A stretch of DNA of 64,000 nucleotides from Liolophura sinensis (lineage: Eukaryota > Mollusca > Polyplacophora > Chitonida > Chitonidae): assembly GCF_032854445.1 (NCBI RefSeq), contig NC_088302.1, forward strand, positions 6,879,338 to 6,943,337, written 5' to 3'. Shown one piece after another: positions 10,005 through 21,239 of this stretch (position 1 is its first letter; every line of letters starts with the position of its first letter). The notes below the pieces were generated by a model. It had not been told where the DNA came from. It saw only the letters and a list, made by a program, of their open reading frames with translations, and searched no databases. Both the position numbers and the translations under genes were made by a program.

Positions 10005-12735
10005 AACAAAATTATACAGTGGAATTGTCGAGGTAAATTTTATTGAAATAACGTAACTAGTTCAATTAAATTCTATGGCCCTTCGTCTCCAGGAAACTAA
10101 CCTGGAGACATCTGACAAAGATAAAATAACTTTAAAATTATTCCTTTATACAGTACTTATTCAAATGAAGAAGAGAGTGCTGCAGGCGACTCTCCTATCT
10201 TCATCAATAATAATATTATTCACAGCCCTGTTCATATGGATACAAAGCTTAAGGCTGTGGCTGTCCGTCTTTCAGTGTCTGAAACTATGACATTATGTTC
10301 AGTGTATATTGCCCCCAACATTTCTTTGTCACCTTTACAGTTACAGTTGCCAAAACCTTTTATAATAATGGGAGATTTTAATTCCCATAATCCTCTATGG
10401 GGCAGTAATAACATAAATAATAAGAGCAAGATAATGGAAGACTTCCTGTTTAAGGAGGAGCTGTGTTCTTCTAATGATGGTCTAATACCTGTTTACACCT
10501 GGGTAATGACACATTTTGCTACCAATCTCACTATCACAGATCCATAACTTCTCCTTGACTTTTCTTGGAAGGTGCATGACGATCTTTGTGGTAGTGACGA
10601 TTTTCCTATAACCCTAGAGCATATCACTTCTAATTCTTTAGAACGTGTAGCTAGGTGGAAATTTGATAAAGCAGATTGGATCGCATTTGAGATGTTCTGC
10701 GAGGCTGATATCACTCCAGAGACTCTCAGTGCAGCAGGTGATCCTATATTAAAATTTAATGAGCTTGTTTTACGAGCTGCTGATAGATCTATCCCGAAGA
10801 CCTCGACAAATCCCAAATCCAAAAAAAAAAACCCTGCTACGACAATGGCTGTGGTAAAGCCATAAAGAACCGGAAAAAGGCTGAACAGAGATTTAATCAT
10901 TGTCTCACTGATAATAACCTAAATTAGGTTCGTATATTTAGAGCCAAGGCCTCTCGATTAATCAAGTCCAAGAAACGACCTTTGTTGGCGTAAGTCTTGA
11001 AGGCCTTAACCATGGTTCAGAAACTTAAGGACAAAAGTTATAAAGCACAAGTCCAGCATCCTCCAGGATGGAGGTAATATACTCTCCATCCAATATAGCA
11101 AAAAAATTAGCTGAGACAATTTCCAAGAAATCTTCTTCTGGGAATTATTCTTCAGAATTCCAGCGTATTAAAAACCAGGACAAAATAAAACTGCCCCTTT
11201 CTTCTAAATATTTAGAAGACTATAAACGTCCTTTTAACAGCAATGAACTTAAAATTGCATTTAAAAGGCAAACTGTACTGATTGTGGCCCTGATAACATA
11301 TATTATAAGTTTTTGAACCATGTATCACCTGAGATTCTCTTTGACTTGCTTAATGTTATTTGGATAACTGGTAATAACTGGTAAGGATCATACAGATCCA
11401 AATAATTACCGTCCCATAGCTTTTACCAGCTGCGTGTGTAAGACTATGGAACGGATGATATATGATAGATTTGTTTGGTTTCTTGAAACCTTTCTAATAC
11501 ACAATGTGGTTTTCGTCAAGATAGATCCACTATGGATCACCTTGTTCGATTAGAAATCTTTATTCGAAATGGCTTCATCTCCTCGTGGATATGGGCCTTA
11601 AGGGCCGATATTTATATCAGAATTTTTTTATCTGATTGTCAGTTTAAGGTAAGGGTGGGGTCCACTCTTTCTGACTCTTATGAACAGGAGATGGGTGTGT
11701 CCCAGGGCAGTATCCTTTCGCCAACACCGTTTAGCAAAAAATTAATAGTTTGGCTAAAACACTGACATCTGCCACGGAGGGTTCATTATATGTAAATGAC
11801 TTCCTATGCTACCGTGCTAAAAATATGAATTACATCGAGCGGCAACTGCAGCTCTGCGTTGATAAGATCGAGAAATGCGCAGTTGAGAATGGTTTTAGAT
11901 TTTCCGCGTCTAAAACCGTCGGTATGCATTTTTTTGAATAAACGGAAATTCCACCTAAACTCTGAACTTAATTTTTATGGTGAGCCAGTGAAAATTGTTG
12001 GAGAAAATAAATTTTAGGGGTTATATTCGATAAAACATTAGCTTTTATGCCTCATATAAAAATGCTTAAAGCTAAATGGGCAAAGGCTTTAAATATAATT
12101 AAGGTCGTATCTAGCACCCAATAGGGTGCTAACCGATCTGTTTTAGTCAATATATATCGTTCACTGGTGAGGTCTAAAATGGACTATGGATCCTTCATTT
12201 ACGGTTCCGCTAGGAATTCGTATATTAAAATGTTGGATCCGGTCCATCATCAAGGTTTTGAGGCTCAGTCTTGATGCTTTTAGAACCTCCACAGTAGAGA
12301 GTTTATACGTAGAAGCTCAGGAGCCTTCTTTACATCACAGGCGTATAAAACCGAACCTTCAATATGCTACAAAGCTTAAAGCACACCCACCAAATCCAGC
12401 CTTCGACTGTGTTTTCAATCTATTATATGTAGACAAATATACTAACTGTCCCAATAAGATGCCTTCGTTCGGTGTTCGTGTTAGGGATCATATTGTAGAA
12501 GCCAACAATAAACTTACACAGCTCCGATTTCTTTTTCGGAGTCCCTTCTTCAACAACCTAAACTGATATTTGATCAACGTAAGTATAATAATTCCATCAT
12601 CGTCTTCAATCTTTTCTACAGAGGCCAGGGCTATACTGCTGGCCTTATAATATGTTTCTTCTGGGCATGCCCAGAGAGAAGTGATATGCAGCGATTCGCT
12701 TTCTTGACTTTTGTTCTATTAGATTATACAATTAG
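10005..12735 (+). pseudogene. LINE ORF2 (endonuclease-RT-RNase H), copy C
   Basis: Fragments of one polyprotein in several frames. Endonuclease: 10236-10547 has CSVYIAPN and IIMGDFNSHNPLWGS, the APE-type D-x-N catalytic motif; 10572-10865 continues with a degraded SDHFP motif (GSDDFPI). RT: 11068-11941, with MGVSQGSILSP and a YVNDF in place of the catalytic YVDDF, so the first catalytic aspartate pair is broken. RT-RNase H linker: 12186-12566. RNase H begins near 12610 and is cut off by 12735. The protein would nick target DNA and copy the RNA into it; this copy cannot. Confidence 0.8.
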
Positions 12736-13064
12736 AAGCTGACAAAGAAATATTCGAAAGAAAATACACCGAAGACAATGTGATTGTTTCAGACTACCAG
12801 CTGCTTGTAATGCGGCGGTAGGTTTGATGCAGATTGATGGCCTTATCTGCGTACAAGTATCTAAATTTATAGTTTTGTTATGAATTCTTATCGAGGGTTG
12901 CTTTGGAAACACATGTAAAACACGGCTGTGCGCTCAACACAAACCATTCCTTTAATTTTCATGGTTGAATTCAACTTGAAGTGGTTGGAGTCTAAACTTG
13001 TGATGATGTTGACACAGTTTAAACGTCCTAAATTGGCATACTATGATGCGTAGTTCAACACTAA
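12736..13064. other. anonymous DNA
   Basis: About 330 bases between the LINE and a SINE. I see no gene or repeat. Confidence 0.5.
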
Positions 13065-13076
13065 GTGCAGATATGA

Positions 13077-13342
13077 TTCATTTATTTATTTGATTGGTGT
13101 TTTACGCCGTACTCAAGAATATTTCACTTATACGACCGCGGCCAGCATTATGGTGGGTGGAAACCGGGAACAGCCCGGGGGAAACCCACGACCATCCGCA
13201 GGTTGCTGGAAGACCTTCCCACTTACGGCCGGAGAGGAAGCCAGCATGAGCTGGACTTGAACTCAGAGCGACCACATTGGTGAGAGGCTCCTGGGTCATT
13301 ACGCTGCGCTAACGCGCTAACCGACTGAGCCACGGAGGCCCC
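13077..13342 (-). mobile_element. MetaSINE-type tRNA-derived SINE with target-site duplication
   Basis: A full-length SINE on the minus strand. The sense strand starts GGGGCCTCCGTGGCTCAGTC, a tRNA-like head with an A box, then a B-box-like GAGTTCAAGTCC, a central domain (CCGGTTTCC.CCCACCATAA, GCCGC.GTCGTATAAGTGAAA, TACGGCGTAAAACACCAATC) and an AAATAAAT tail. The central part matches what I know of the MetaSINE superfamily domain. The 12-bp sequence GTGCAGATATGA occurs at 13065-13076 and 13343-13354, a clean target-site duplication, so this insertion is well preserved. Confidence 0.92.
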
Positions 13343-13844
13343 GTGCAGATATGAAATTATACTTACACAATGCTTACGCCAGAAGACATCCCCAAAACAT
13401 CTGCAGCCGCTTCTTATCCAGTGAAGGTACGGTATGAGGATTTTGTCATCTGCTCACTATAATGGCGTGCTTGTTATACACACAGTCGGCTAATTGTCAT
13501 GATTGATGAGAGTAGCTATGGAGTATATAAGCAAATACAGACTCTTTAACTAAAACCCATGGGATTTTGTCGGCTTCTAAATACCAGTTTCCTGTCGTTT
13601 GCTACAAATTATTACCTGCGGAATCATATCTTTCTCCGCCGTGTGCAGCAAATTTATCAATGTGTATGAATAGGCCTATAGTTTGTTATTCACGTGTGGT
13701 TTAAAATTCCTGATAACTTTACTTGTTTATCTATATGAATATATTTTCAATTTCTCTCACTGTTCCATTGGGAATTAGCGTGATCTGTTTTTTTTCAAGC
13801 GTAAAGGTCGTGACTCAAATGGTCGAAAGAAAGTTTTATACCAG

Positions 13845-13930
13845 TCGTTAATCAGAATGAAAATTCCGCGCGACCTGCTCCAAAACAACGTTTAACACAA
13901 ACAATCAAAGAACTAAGGAAGTCTCAGAGA
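13845..13930 (-). repeat. short fragment of the Penelope-like 3' region
   Basis: CAAAACAACGTTTAACACAA followed by a run like AAGAACTAAGGAAGT matches the core block of the copies at 4105-4330, 18690-18790 and 46020-46090. Only about 80 bases are recognisable. Confidence 0.5.
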
Positions 13931-14627
13931 ATGATTTTAGTTTACATTTTAAATTTCTTTCATAAGAAAGGTGGGGGGAAATGTTTGATCAATTTGATAT
14001 TTTTAAGTTCTCATTGATAAATGGCCCCACCTGCGTCAAGTTATTCGATTTCTCAGCTGAGCAACATATTTATAGTTCGTGCCACCATCATTCACTTTAT
14101 TCCAACATCGAATCAGTACAGAATAAACATTCAGCTTACTGGCCTGGGATTGGTACTTCGGAGCCCGTACTTAATTGAATGTCTTTGAACTGAAAGTCAA
14201 ACTAGAACAGAAAATAACTCAAATTGTAGTTGGCACGCTGCTCTGCACCAAAGAAACAGTGCACAAATTTTAAACATTCTAAAGGGAAATATTTTAATTG
14301 TAGCTGTGTTTGAATATTTGTCTTAATTCTTTTGGTAAATACAGTCCTGGTAGGCCACCATTAATACGAAAACATCGTCGTAACAAGACCGAGACATTAC
14401 TGAGAGACAAATATAGTCACTTTTGATTTAATACCAAATTATTTAAGTAATGATTTAAATGATTTATATTCCATCTAGAAATGACTCACGTGGTTTAGAT
14501 TCCTTTAGAAACGGGGCTTCCGGTCATCTATTTGGAACGCCTCTTGATGGTTTACGAGTGATACACATGTGACAATGATCCACTTGAAAGAATATTGCTT
14601 TAATTAGCCACGCACGACTGGCTTGAA
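13931..14627. other. anonymous DNA
   Basis: AT-rich sequence with one 65-codon frame (13981-14178) that has no domain. Nothing recognised. Confidence 0.5.
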
Positions 14628-14862
14628 ATATTTATTTATTTACTTGATTGGTGTTTTACGCCGGGCTAAAGAATATTTCACTTGTACCACGGCGGTCAGC
14701 ATTATGGTGAGAGAAAACCGGGCAGAGCCCGGAGGAAACCCACGACAATCCATAAGTTGCTGCAAAACCGTCCCAAGTACGACCGGAGAGGAAGCCAACA
14801 TGAGCTGGACTTGAACTCACAGCGACCACACTGGTGGGAGGCCTCGAGTCATTGCGCCTCAG
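14628..14862 (-). mobile_element. MetaSINE copy, tRNA head truncated
   Basis: The same SINE as at 13077, minus strand, with the tail ATTTATTTA on the left and the central domain and B-box side intact. The tRNA-like head is missing: similarity stops after the equivalent of the CAATGACTCGAGG segment. No target-site duplication could be found. More diverged than the 13-kb and 18-kb copies. Confidence 0.88.
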
Positions 14863-17263
14863 TTTTGGAAGTACACACGTGAAGTTATAAGGAACTGTGA
14901 TGCGAGGGATAAAGCAAACTCTGTACTGTGAGGAGTTCAGTTTTTTTAGAGTCATATTGACATTTCAAAAGCCCATGCATGTCCTCAAAAAATCAACTGA
15001 TAAACTTGGCACATTTTTCATAGAAGTGTGATTCTCATACCTCGAAGGACACGCTCGAGCAAGCCACATCCACAGACAAGTAACCAGTCTACCCAAAGTT
15101 GTAACCAGTCGGCCCATTATTCTCTAATGCTGCAGGTATAAACTGAATGGGAACTGTATACAAACATTAGATGTGCATGGGGTCCTATATTGTTGGTGTA
15201 AAATACCATTCTGGGCCTTGGCTGTCTATATACTGATTTCTGGTAATGTAGAATGGTTGTTTCACAGATGATTTTAAGGTTGTTATTGGTCTTATTAAAC
15301 AAGCAACTAACGACATATTGCCGTTGCATAGGTCAAACGCTTTACAAGCATTTAACTTTTCAGCATTAAAACGTTCTTTTCTCCAGGGAGTCAACGGTCA
15401 TGCGAACGAGTCCATCGTGAATGTGTTAATACTTGTCACACATACTTTTCTGTTTCCACCTGGGCGTTCGCTACCATTTGAAGCAAACACATTTAATCTT
15501 TTTGATTAAATTTGTTTTATTTTTTAAACATTTACCTTACATTGGTTGAAAACATACAGGGAGTTAAAACTTTATATCTATTGGGTAACTGAATATACAT
15601 TCATCAGTTCATCATTAAGTTGGGATGTATCAAGTGGCCTGTTTGCAGGACATTAGGGAAGTCTGTAACAAGAGCGCAGTTTATTATCAGCTGATGTGGT
15701 CGAGATTTCATGAATAAAACAGGGAATTATTTCCGTTGTTCGCAGATTCTATCTGGAATGCCTCCGCAGAACATGTGAATGTTAAGTCTTCAACTTCGGA
15801 ATAATTAACGAATGTGCAGAAAGGAACGAGAAAAAGGGGACAGACTGAAACCTTTTTTTATGAAAGCCAAGCTCTCTCTTCACCTGCTGGCCAAACATGC
15901 TTGTTGTAGCAGGGACCTGTAAGAGGCATGGAGTTGGTCAATAAATCAACGATAAAAGTACTCAGCATCTTACTACAGTGTATTGTTCATTGTCCAGACC
16001 TGTTTATCATGTATGGTTAGATGTTGGAAGCATGATACCTAAAGATTCGCCAGTAACAGTGTAGAAATACAAAAGAAAATGCCGTAAATATTTATCAAGC
16101 TGTCTTCTTGGTTACAATGTTGTTCACCATAGTCTGCCGTGTTGACCAAGATAAGTTAGGCATTAGCGTATTTATAATGAATACGCAGACACCCTCTGTA
16201 TTAACAAGGTGGTGAATGCCTCTCTGGGTGTTAAATAATTGAGCATCGTGTACATGTGATCTCAGGGATCCTCCACAACCGAATTTAATATTTTATCTAT
16301 GTAACTATTATTAAGTCCGAATCTGATACTCCTGCAGTACTACAAGGTCATGTAAGGATGACAAATTTATACCCATTAGTCGGTCGATAGGTGGTGAAAT
16401 ATTTTCGACTGGGACTGAGCAGCGAATCTTTTTTGTCATCTTTCATCCGAGACCATGTTCCCCTGACCTTATTATATGGCAGGCATGCGTAGGGGACTAT
16501 TATAGGTTACACGAGCACGCATTGATTTTCCTTACTATTTATGTAGTAAATTTATCAATTTCAAACTCGATTTTTTGCACTTGTTAATAGCATTTGATAC
16601 ATGTACCCTGGTAACATTCAGGGAGGCGGGAGGTAACACTGGCAAAACAGTTTTCAGTTCTATCCAAAACAGACAAACTTCTGATATAATTTAATTAGGT
16701 TTAAACTAACTGTAGAAATTTATAGTGTATCAACAACCTAAAACGTCTGTATGTCAGTATTATCCAATCAGTGCTCCTTTATTCTTCAATTCGGGGGCAA
16801 ATCTCCCACCCAAATGCCTGAATTCCGCACGTGTAACCTATGTGTGGAGTGACTCAGTTCCCTGTCTTTAGGAATTAGCAAATATTAAATTTACAAATTC
16901 ACCAACACTTAAAATTCTATTATTTCGTACTGAATTAACAGTCAGGCTGTACTGGCATCCATGGAAACAGAGACAAAAGCTCCTCTGCTATGTGCAAGTC
17001 CATAAACTTGCATCTAACACCAAAACACCATGTACGTAAGTAAAATTACATATAGTCCTGGGCCTTGGCAGGATAAGTGAGACTTAAAATCCATGCTAAG
17101 CCCATAAAATATTGCCGTTATTGGTTTTAATTGAAGTCGCAGGGAAACCAAGTAGTTCTAGCGATATGCGTTATTACACTCTCTCACTTAACATACGATT
17201 TCAGACTTGGACATAATGCCCGAGATCGTGTTCCGCGAAACATATTCTGGCAAACCTTTGCCG

Positions 17264-17312
<49 letters not shown>

Positions 17313-17941
17313 AAATATGTGTTCTCGAGTTTAAGAGATAGCCCGAGCCTGGTTGACCAAGGTCGGTAACACGACGACAAATTGTTATACTTTTTAAATT
17401 TCTTGAGGTATACTTTACCGATGCATACATACCTCTGATGTTGTCTTTTGTATTAAAATGTTGAAGTGGGTGTTCTAATTTTAGCTTCGTATTAACACAC
17501 ACAGCAAATAACGATAAGGATCATCCTAAGCTTATTCCTCACTTTGTGTTGCGTATTATAGCACAGCACTAAAGAGTTGTCACGATGAATTTTATTGTTC
17601 ACTTTTACCTTGTTCACTTACCTCCCATCATGTTACCTGCGCATCAGAGCTGGCACACCTACAGATATACTGGTATCAGGTTGGTCCTGTATACATCTAC
17701 CCAAAGAACCAATCGACGAAAGTACAAGGCAGTTTTAAATTTAATCAATCCTTCACCTGTAATTCACTTTTTAACGATTGCTGGAATGATCTCTGTCTTC
17801 CATTATTCAACTTTGACTGATTAGCAAGCCTTACGTTGCCTGTAGTAACAAAGAAAGAAATGGTCTGTGTCTTGCAACTGAAGCTTTAGCTTTGTGTTTG
17901 TGTTACAAAACACCATATGCTTATTTCATAAACATCTGCTT
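14863..17941. other. anonymous DNA with one AT microsatellite
   Basis: About 3 kb with only short frames and no repeat family recognised except the (TA)n tract listed separately. A chance frame at 15185-15394 has no domain. Confidence 0.5.
17267..17308. repeat. (TA)n microsatellite
   Basis: An uninterrupted TA dinucleotide run of about 42 bases. Tyr-Ile repeats on both strands in this place are translation artefacts. Confidence 0.95.
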
Positions 17942-17954
17942 TATTTCGCCATGC

Positions 17955-18210
17955 GGGGCCTCCGTGGCTCAGATGGTTAGCGCAGCGTAACGACCCAGGA
18001 GTCTCTCACCAATGCGGTGACTCGGAGTTCAAGTCCAGCTCATGCTGTGGCTTCCTCTCCGGCCGTAAGCGGGAAGGTCTCCCAGCAACCTGCGGAGGGC
18101 CGTGGGTTTTCCCCGGGCTCTGTCCGGTTTCCTCCCACCATAATGCTTGCCGCCGTCGTAAAAGTGAAATATGCTTGAGTATGGCGTAAAACAGCAATCA
18201 AATAAATAAA
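17955..18210 (+). mobile_element. MetaSINE copy with target-site duplication
   Basis: A plus-strand, full-length copy: tRNA-like head with an A box (TGGCTCAGATGG), B-box region (GAGTTCAAGTCC), central domain and AAATAAATAAA tail. The 13-bp TATTTCGCCATGC is present at 17942-17954 and again at 18211-18223, a perfect target-site duplication. The intact promoter boxes and duplication suggest a fairly recent insertion. Confidence 0.93.
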
Positions 18211-19191
18211 TATTTCGCCATGCAGCAAAACGCTAACATGTATCATGTATCAGGCATAATGTGTAACTCATATATTAAATATATCTGTTCTTGGCGTCTC
18301 ATTATATACAAAGGTAGAACGGCAAAGTTTCACTACAAGTAGAGTACACGAACGCTGGGGAATAGTGAGGAGTTGAACTTTTGTGATCTTGGAGATCTCT
18401 ATAAAAGAGATGTCAGCTGTGCTCTAGGAACACGGTGGAACAGGTGATTTTTAAATTAATGTGAACAGAGGCTGCCTAAATACTTATAACAAGTCGCATG
18501 ATGGATTGGAGGACGTTCGAACTCAAATGGCCAATATTAATGCAGTGTCATATTTCAAAAAACGGAATTCACGTGTTGGAGAATATTCTTAAGTGTAGAC
18601 TAGAGTAATTCTTCCATTTTGTTTACCAGGGTATGGTGACGTTAATCTCCCCTGCACGTAATATATATAAGCGTCATGTCTGACATTCGTAGTCCGTAAA
18701 GGTTGTTCCAAGTCGATAATCGCAAGACCCATTTCTAAAACAACGTTTAACACTAGCTCCTAAAGACAAAAGTATGTAAGAAATTATACAAATAATAAAT
18801 AAAGACGGTAAAACACGAGAGAAGCGGTCATCAGTTTTCAATGATGCCGGGCAGACACTGGATATTCCAGGCATGAATTCCACATCAAAGTTCAAATTCG
18901 TAGTCCATGAATGAGTTTCAGGTCAAATAACAATTAAACAAGGTATCTTAGTTGCGCGTTGATTGCAACTGTTCATAAAGGCATCATGCAGATGTAATGA
19001 GCATGGATGCCTTTACTGCCCTAGCCCCAGGTTAAGCGGTATTAGATACAGTTCAAAAATGACGAGCGTTACAGACCTTAACTGAACAGACTGTGACTCA
19101 AAAGTAACGGGCGATTACGTCTTTCCCGTTGATAATACATGCTGGTCTGTATAAAAGCTGTCTACAAGATAGACGGTTACACTCGACAACC

Positions 19192-19250
19192 AGCGCCACC
19201 TATGTTGTGCGCCACCTATGTTGTGCGCCACCTTTGTTGTGCGCCACCTA
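19192..19250. repeat. 16-bp tandem repeat, about 3.5 units
   Basis: CGCCACCTATGTTGTG is repeated about three and a half times (third unit has CTTTG). The matching place in copy 2 of the element (about 46526) has only one unit, so the expansion is private to copy 1. Confidence 0.85.
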
Positions 19251-19301
19251 TGTACGCGGTAGATATGTACGTAAGGAAAACAGCGCCGTCTATGTGGTTG
19301 A

Positions 19302-20966
19302 TCACAATGCAGATCGCCAGAGATTCTGAACGCTCTGTCCATACCTGCCAACGAGAGTGTTATACCCATTGTAAAATTTGAGAAACTTTGAATGAAAGCG
19401 TTTGATGGAGTATCCTTGACACACTAGGTTTTGAACTAACAACTTGTGACGCAGATTAAAGTCATCACAATTTACGCAAGATCTGACAAATGCTTCAAGG
19501 CGAGATATGTATACGCCATATGCAGGACCCTTTGGTATGTTGCTATCCAAGTAAGGATAATTTACAATTGTTATGTGAACAAGTGCCGTTAGCTTCTAAA
19601 TTTAGCTTGCCACTGTTTACATATGCTGAGTTCAGGGCCTGCTGTCTGCCTCTACCTTAGAATGTTTCAGAATACGCTCAGTTCGGTGCCTGTTTGTTTA
19701 CAACAAATGTTCAAGAATTTTCTTATTCTAAGAAATTCCACCAGTCTATACAAGACCTATGAAAGCAGGTCAAAGGGCGAGAAAGGAGAATCATTGAGAG
19801 TTTTGGATGCTTTCGCTGTGTATTACTTTAGTACGACTTTTGTGCTGAATTTTTGTGTCTTTGTAGCCTCTGGCTGTGTTATGTCATATCTCCACCGAGC
19901 ACTTGTTTCAGTCTGAACTTGTATTTTTAATTTGTGCTCTTGTGTACACAGTGCTTATTAGTACACGGACCTTGTCTTTGGAATTTTGTGTATATTTCGT
20001 CATACACTCAGTTATACTGTGGATTTTCCCTCTTATTTGTGCATTTATGCCTGTATGGTTTTTCGCATTGTGGAATACATGCGTCCGTTTGGACTTGACA
20101 CCGTTGTACATGTAAGTACTTTAGTATTTGTAGAGATATTGCTATCCTTTCTTGTTAAACTTAAGTACTTTAATATTTGTATAAGTCTTGTTATCTGTTG
20201 TTGTTAAACCTAATAAATTGTTGAAAAATAAAATCTGCTGGTTTTGGTTACTTTTTTGTGCGGCTAAACTGTCGTGTATTTCGAACAAGCCATCTCTTTA
20301 TAATACAGGCAGTTTGGGTCGTAATACAATATCAAAAATTGCAATTATCCCTTTCGTCGTAAAGGCGGTGTGAAAGGAGACCTTGTTCGTCTTTGTACAG
20401 ATATAGATCCAAATGAGATGTACCATCAGGACTATCTGTTGTCTCCTTTAAACCGCTTCAGCAGTATGGGGTTTTTTTTTTAACGCCAGTAGATCATCAA
20501 TATACCGCTTGGTAAAAGAAAAGGATCGCGCTTTAAAGATTTTACTTTTAAGTGATTTTTGCATATGGTCATATTCATATGAAAACAGGTATAGGTCTGC
20601 CAAAAGAGGCGCACAATTTGTACCCATTGGATGCAATGGGTATGCACTGTTGGTAAATGGTATCCCCGAATTTCACATAGATGTTATTAATGAGAAATTC
20701 AAGTAATTCAATAAATAATGTAACATCCCATGAGTGGTAAAAATAGTAGAACTAAAGAAAGCCTTATTGCTTCTGACGTTAATGTAACGGTGACCTGTTT
20801 TAGTAAATACCGAGACAATTAACGACGATATTCTTTCAATAAGATCTTTGTGAGGAATCGTAGTATAGGGAGTAGAGAAATCCCATGTGGATACGTTTTT
20901 GTACGATATATGCATATCAGCATCGAGTTCTTCTGTAAGACGTTTGGTGTTGTTAAGAAACCACAT
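19302..20966 (-). pseudogene. Penelope-like reverse transcriptase, copy 1
   Basis: Three blocks on the minus strand: 20673-20966 (fingers and palm, with DFSTPYTTIPHKDLIERI), 20448-20636 (motifs B and C, including GTNCAPLLADLYLF and YIDDLLAL) and 19302-19550 (C-terminal block NIPKGPAYGVYISRL, then LVGRYGQSVQNLW). The blocks lie in different frames and the last two are parted by the LTR-like insertion. The enzyme would copy element RNA into DNA. The catalytic IDD is kept but the frame is broken, so it is dead. The same three blocks occur in order in copy 2. Confidence 0.75.
19569..20325. mobile_element. candidate solo LTR or LTR-like insertion inside the Penelope-like copy
   Basis: Copy 2 of the Penelope-like element reads straight through this point, whereas copy 1 has an extra block here. 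The block starts TGTTATG, ends GTCGTAA(T), and is bounded by TACAAT at 19563-19568 and 20325-20330, of which four to six bases can be target duplication. It holds AATAAA-type signals near 20212 and 20229 and no protein domain. This fits a solo LTR of about 0.76 kb; the ends are not a perfect TG...CA pair, so another noncoding element is possible. Confidence 0.5.
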
Positions 20967-21174
20967 GCAGTTGACACCTGAGTTTTTTGTTATGGCACAA
21001 CAATACTTATTCCAAAATGACTTTACCTCTTGTCACGCTCTCGTAAGTAGGGCTGACAAGAGTTAAGACGCTTTCGACTAAGCATAAGTATAATTAAAAT
21101 AGAAACTATGTTATGTATGACTATTTAACGTCTTCATGTACTGTTAGTCTGCGGACCTTTGTGTTATATGTTAT

Positions 21175-21190
21175 AGGGGGGGGGGGGGGT
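21175..21190. repeat. poly-G tract
   Basis: About 15 consecutive G residues at the 3' side of the LINE fragment on the minus strand (so poly-C there). Possibly part of its 3' end; such runs are also prone to length error in assemblies. Confidence 0.8.
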
Positions 21191-21239
21191 GTTTGATTTG
21201 CACTGGCGCTTTTCCGGCCCAAAAACTTGGCGTCATTGA

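Larger units (their letters stand above)
8389..12735 (+). mobile_element. I-type LINE, copy C, near full length with internal deletions
   Basis: Starts with the family's 5' end (TTTCCGGGGTGATAAGAATA, compare 30272 and the reverse strand near 48770), then an approximately 0.6-kb leader, ORF1 from an ATG at about 9017, ORF2 from about 10005, and ends within RNase H near 12735. A 3' truncation is unusual for a LINE, which normally loses its 5' side, so the 3' end was probably lost by later deletion. It meets copy B head to head at 8388/8389. Confidence 0.85.
18660..21060 (-). mobile_element. Penelope-like retroelement, copy 1, 5'-truncated, interrupted by an LTR-like insertion
   Basis: Minus strand. 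Reverse-transcriptase coding lies at 20448-20966 and 19302-19566, followed by a shared noncoding 3' region reaching about 18670. It aligns along its whole length with copy 2 (45960-48035), but lacks that copy's N-terminal part: similarity ends about 21060. It carries 756-758 extra bases at 19569-20325, absent from copy 2. RT residues visible are DFSTPYTTIPH (motif A), MGTNCAPLLADLYLFSYE (motif B) and RYIDDLLAL (motif C, catalytic). No endonuclease domain follows. Assignment to Penelope-like elements rests on these motifs and is not certain. Confidence 0.7.

Noticed and set aside
10232-10429. minus-strand frame in LINE copy C (and similar ones at 10493-10900, 32740-32949, 34654-34905, 58121-58437)
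   Set aside because: Antisense shadows of ORF1 or ORF2, repeated at the same place in each copy because of codon bias.
17266-17502. Tyr-Ile repeat protein on either strand
   Set aside because: A translation artefact of the (TA)n microsatellite.
17955-18030. functional tRNA gene (also at 13342, 30716 and 55560)
   Set aside because: The A- and B-box-like sequences belong to tRNA-derived heads of SINEs: they are followed by SINE bodies and tails, and the cloverleaf is not intact.
18040-18246. open frames inside SINE copies (also 13102-13299, 14656-14955, 30435-30706)
   Set aside because: They arise from the SINE sequence itself and recur with each copy. No protein evidence.
21175-21190. poly-G tract as a regulatory or quadruplex site
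   Set aside because: A single homopolymer run next to a LINE end. Length is unreliable and there is no second G-block nearby.
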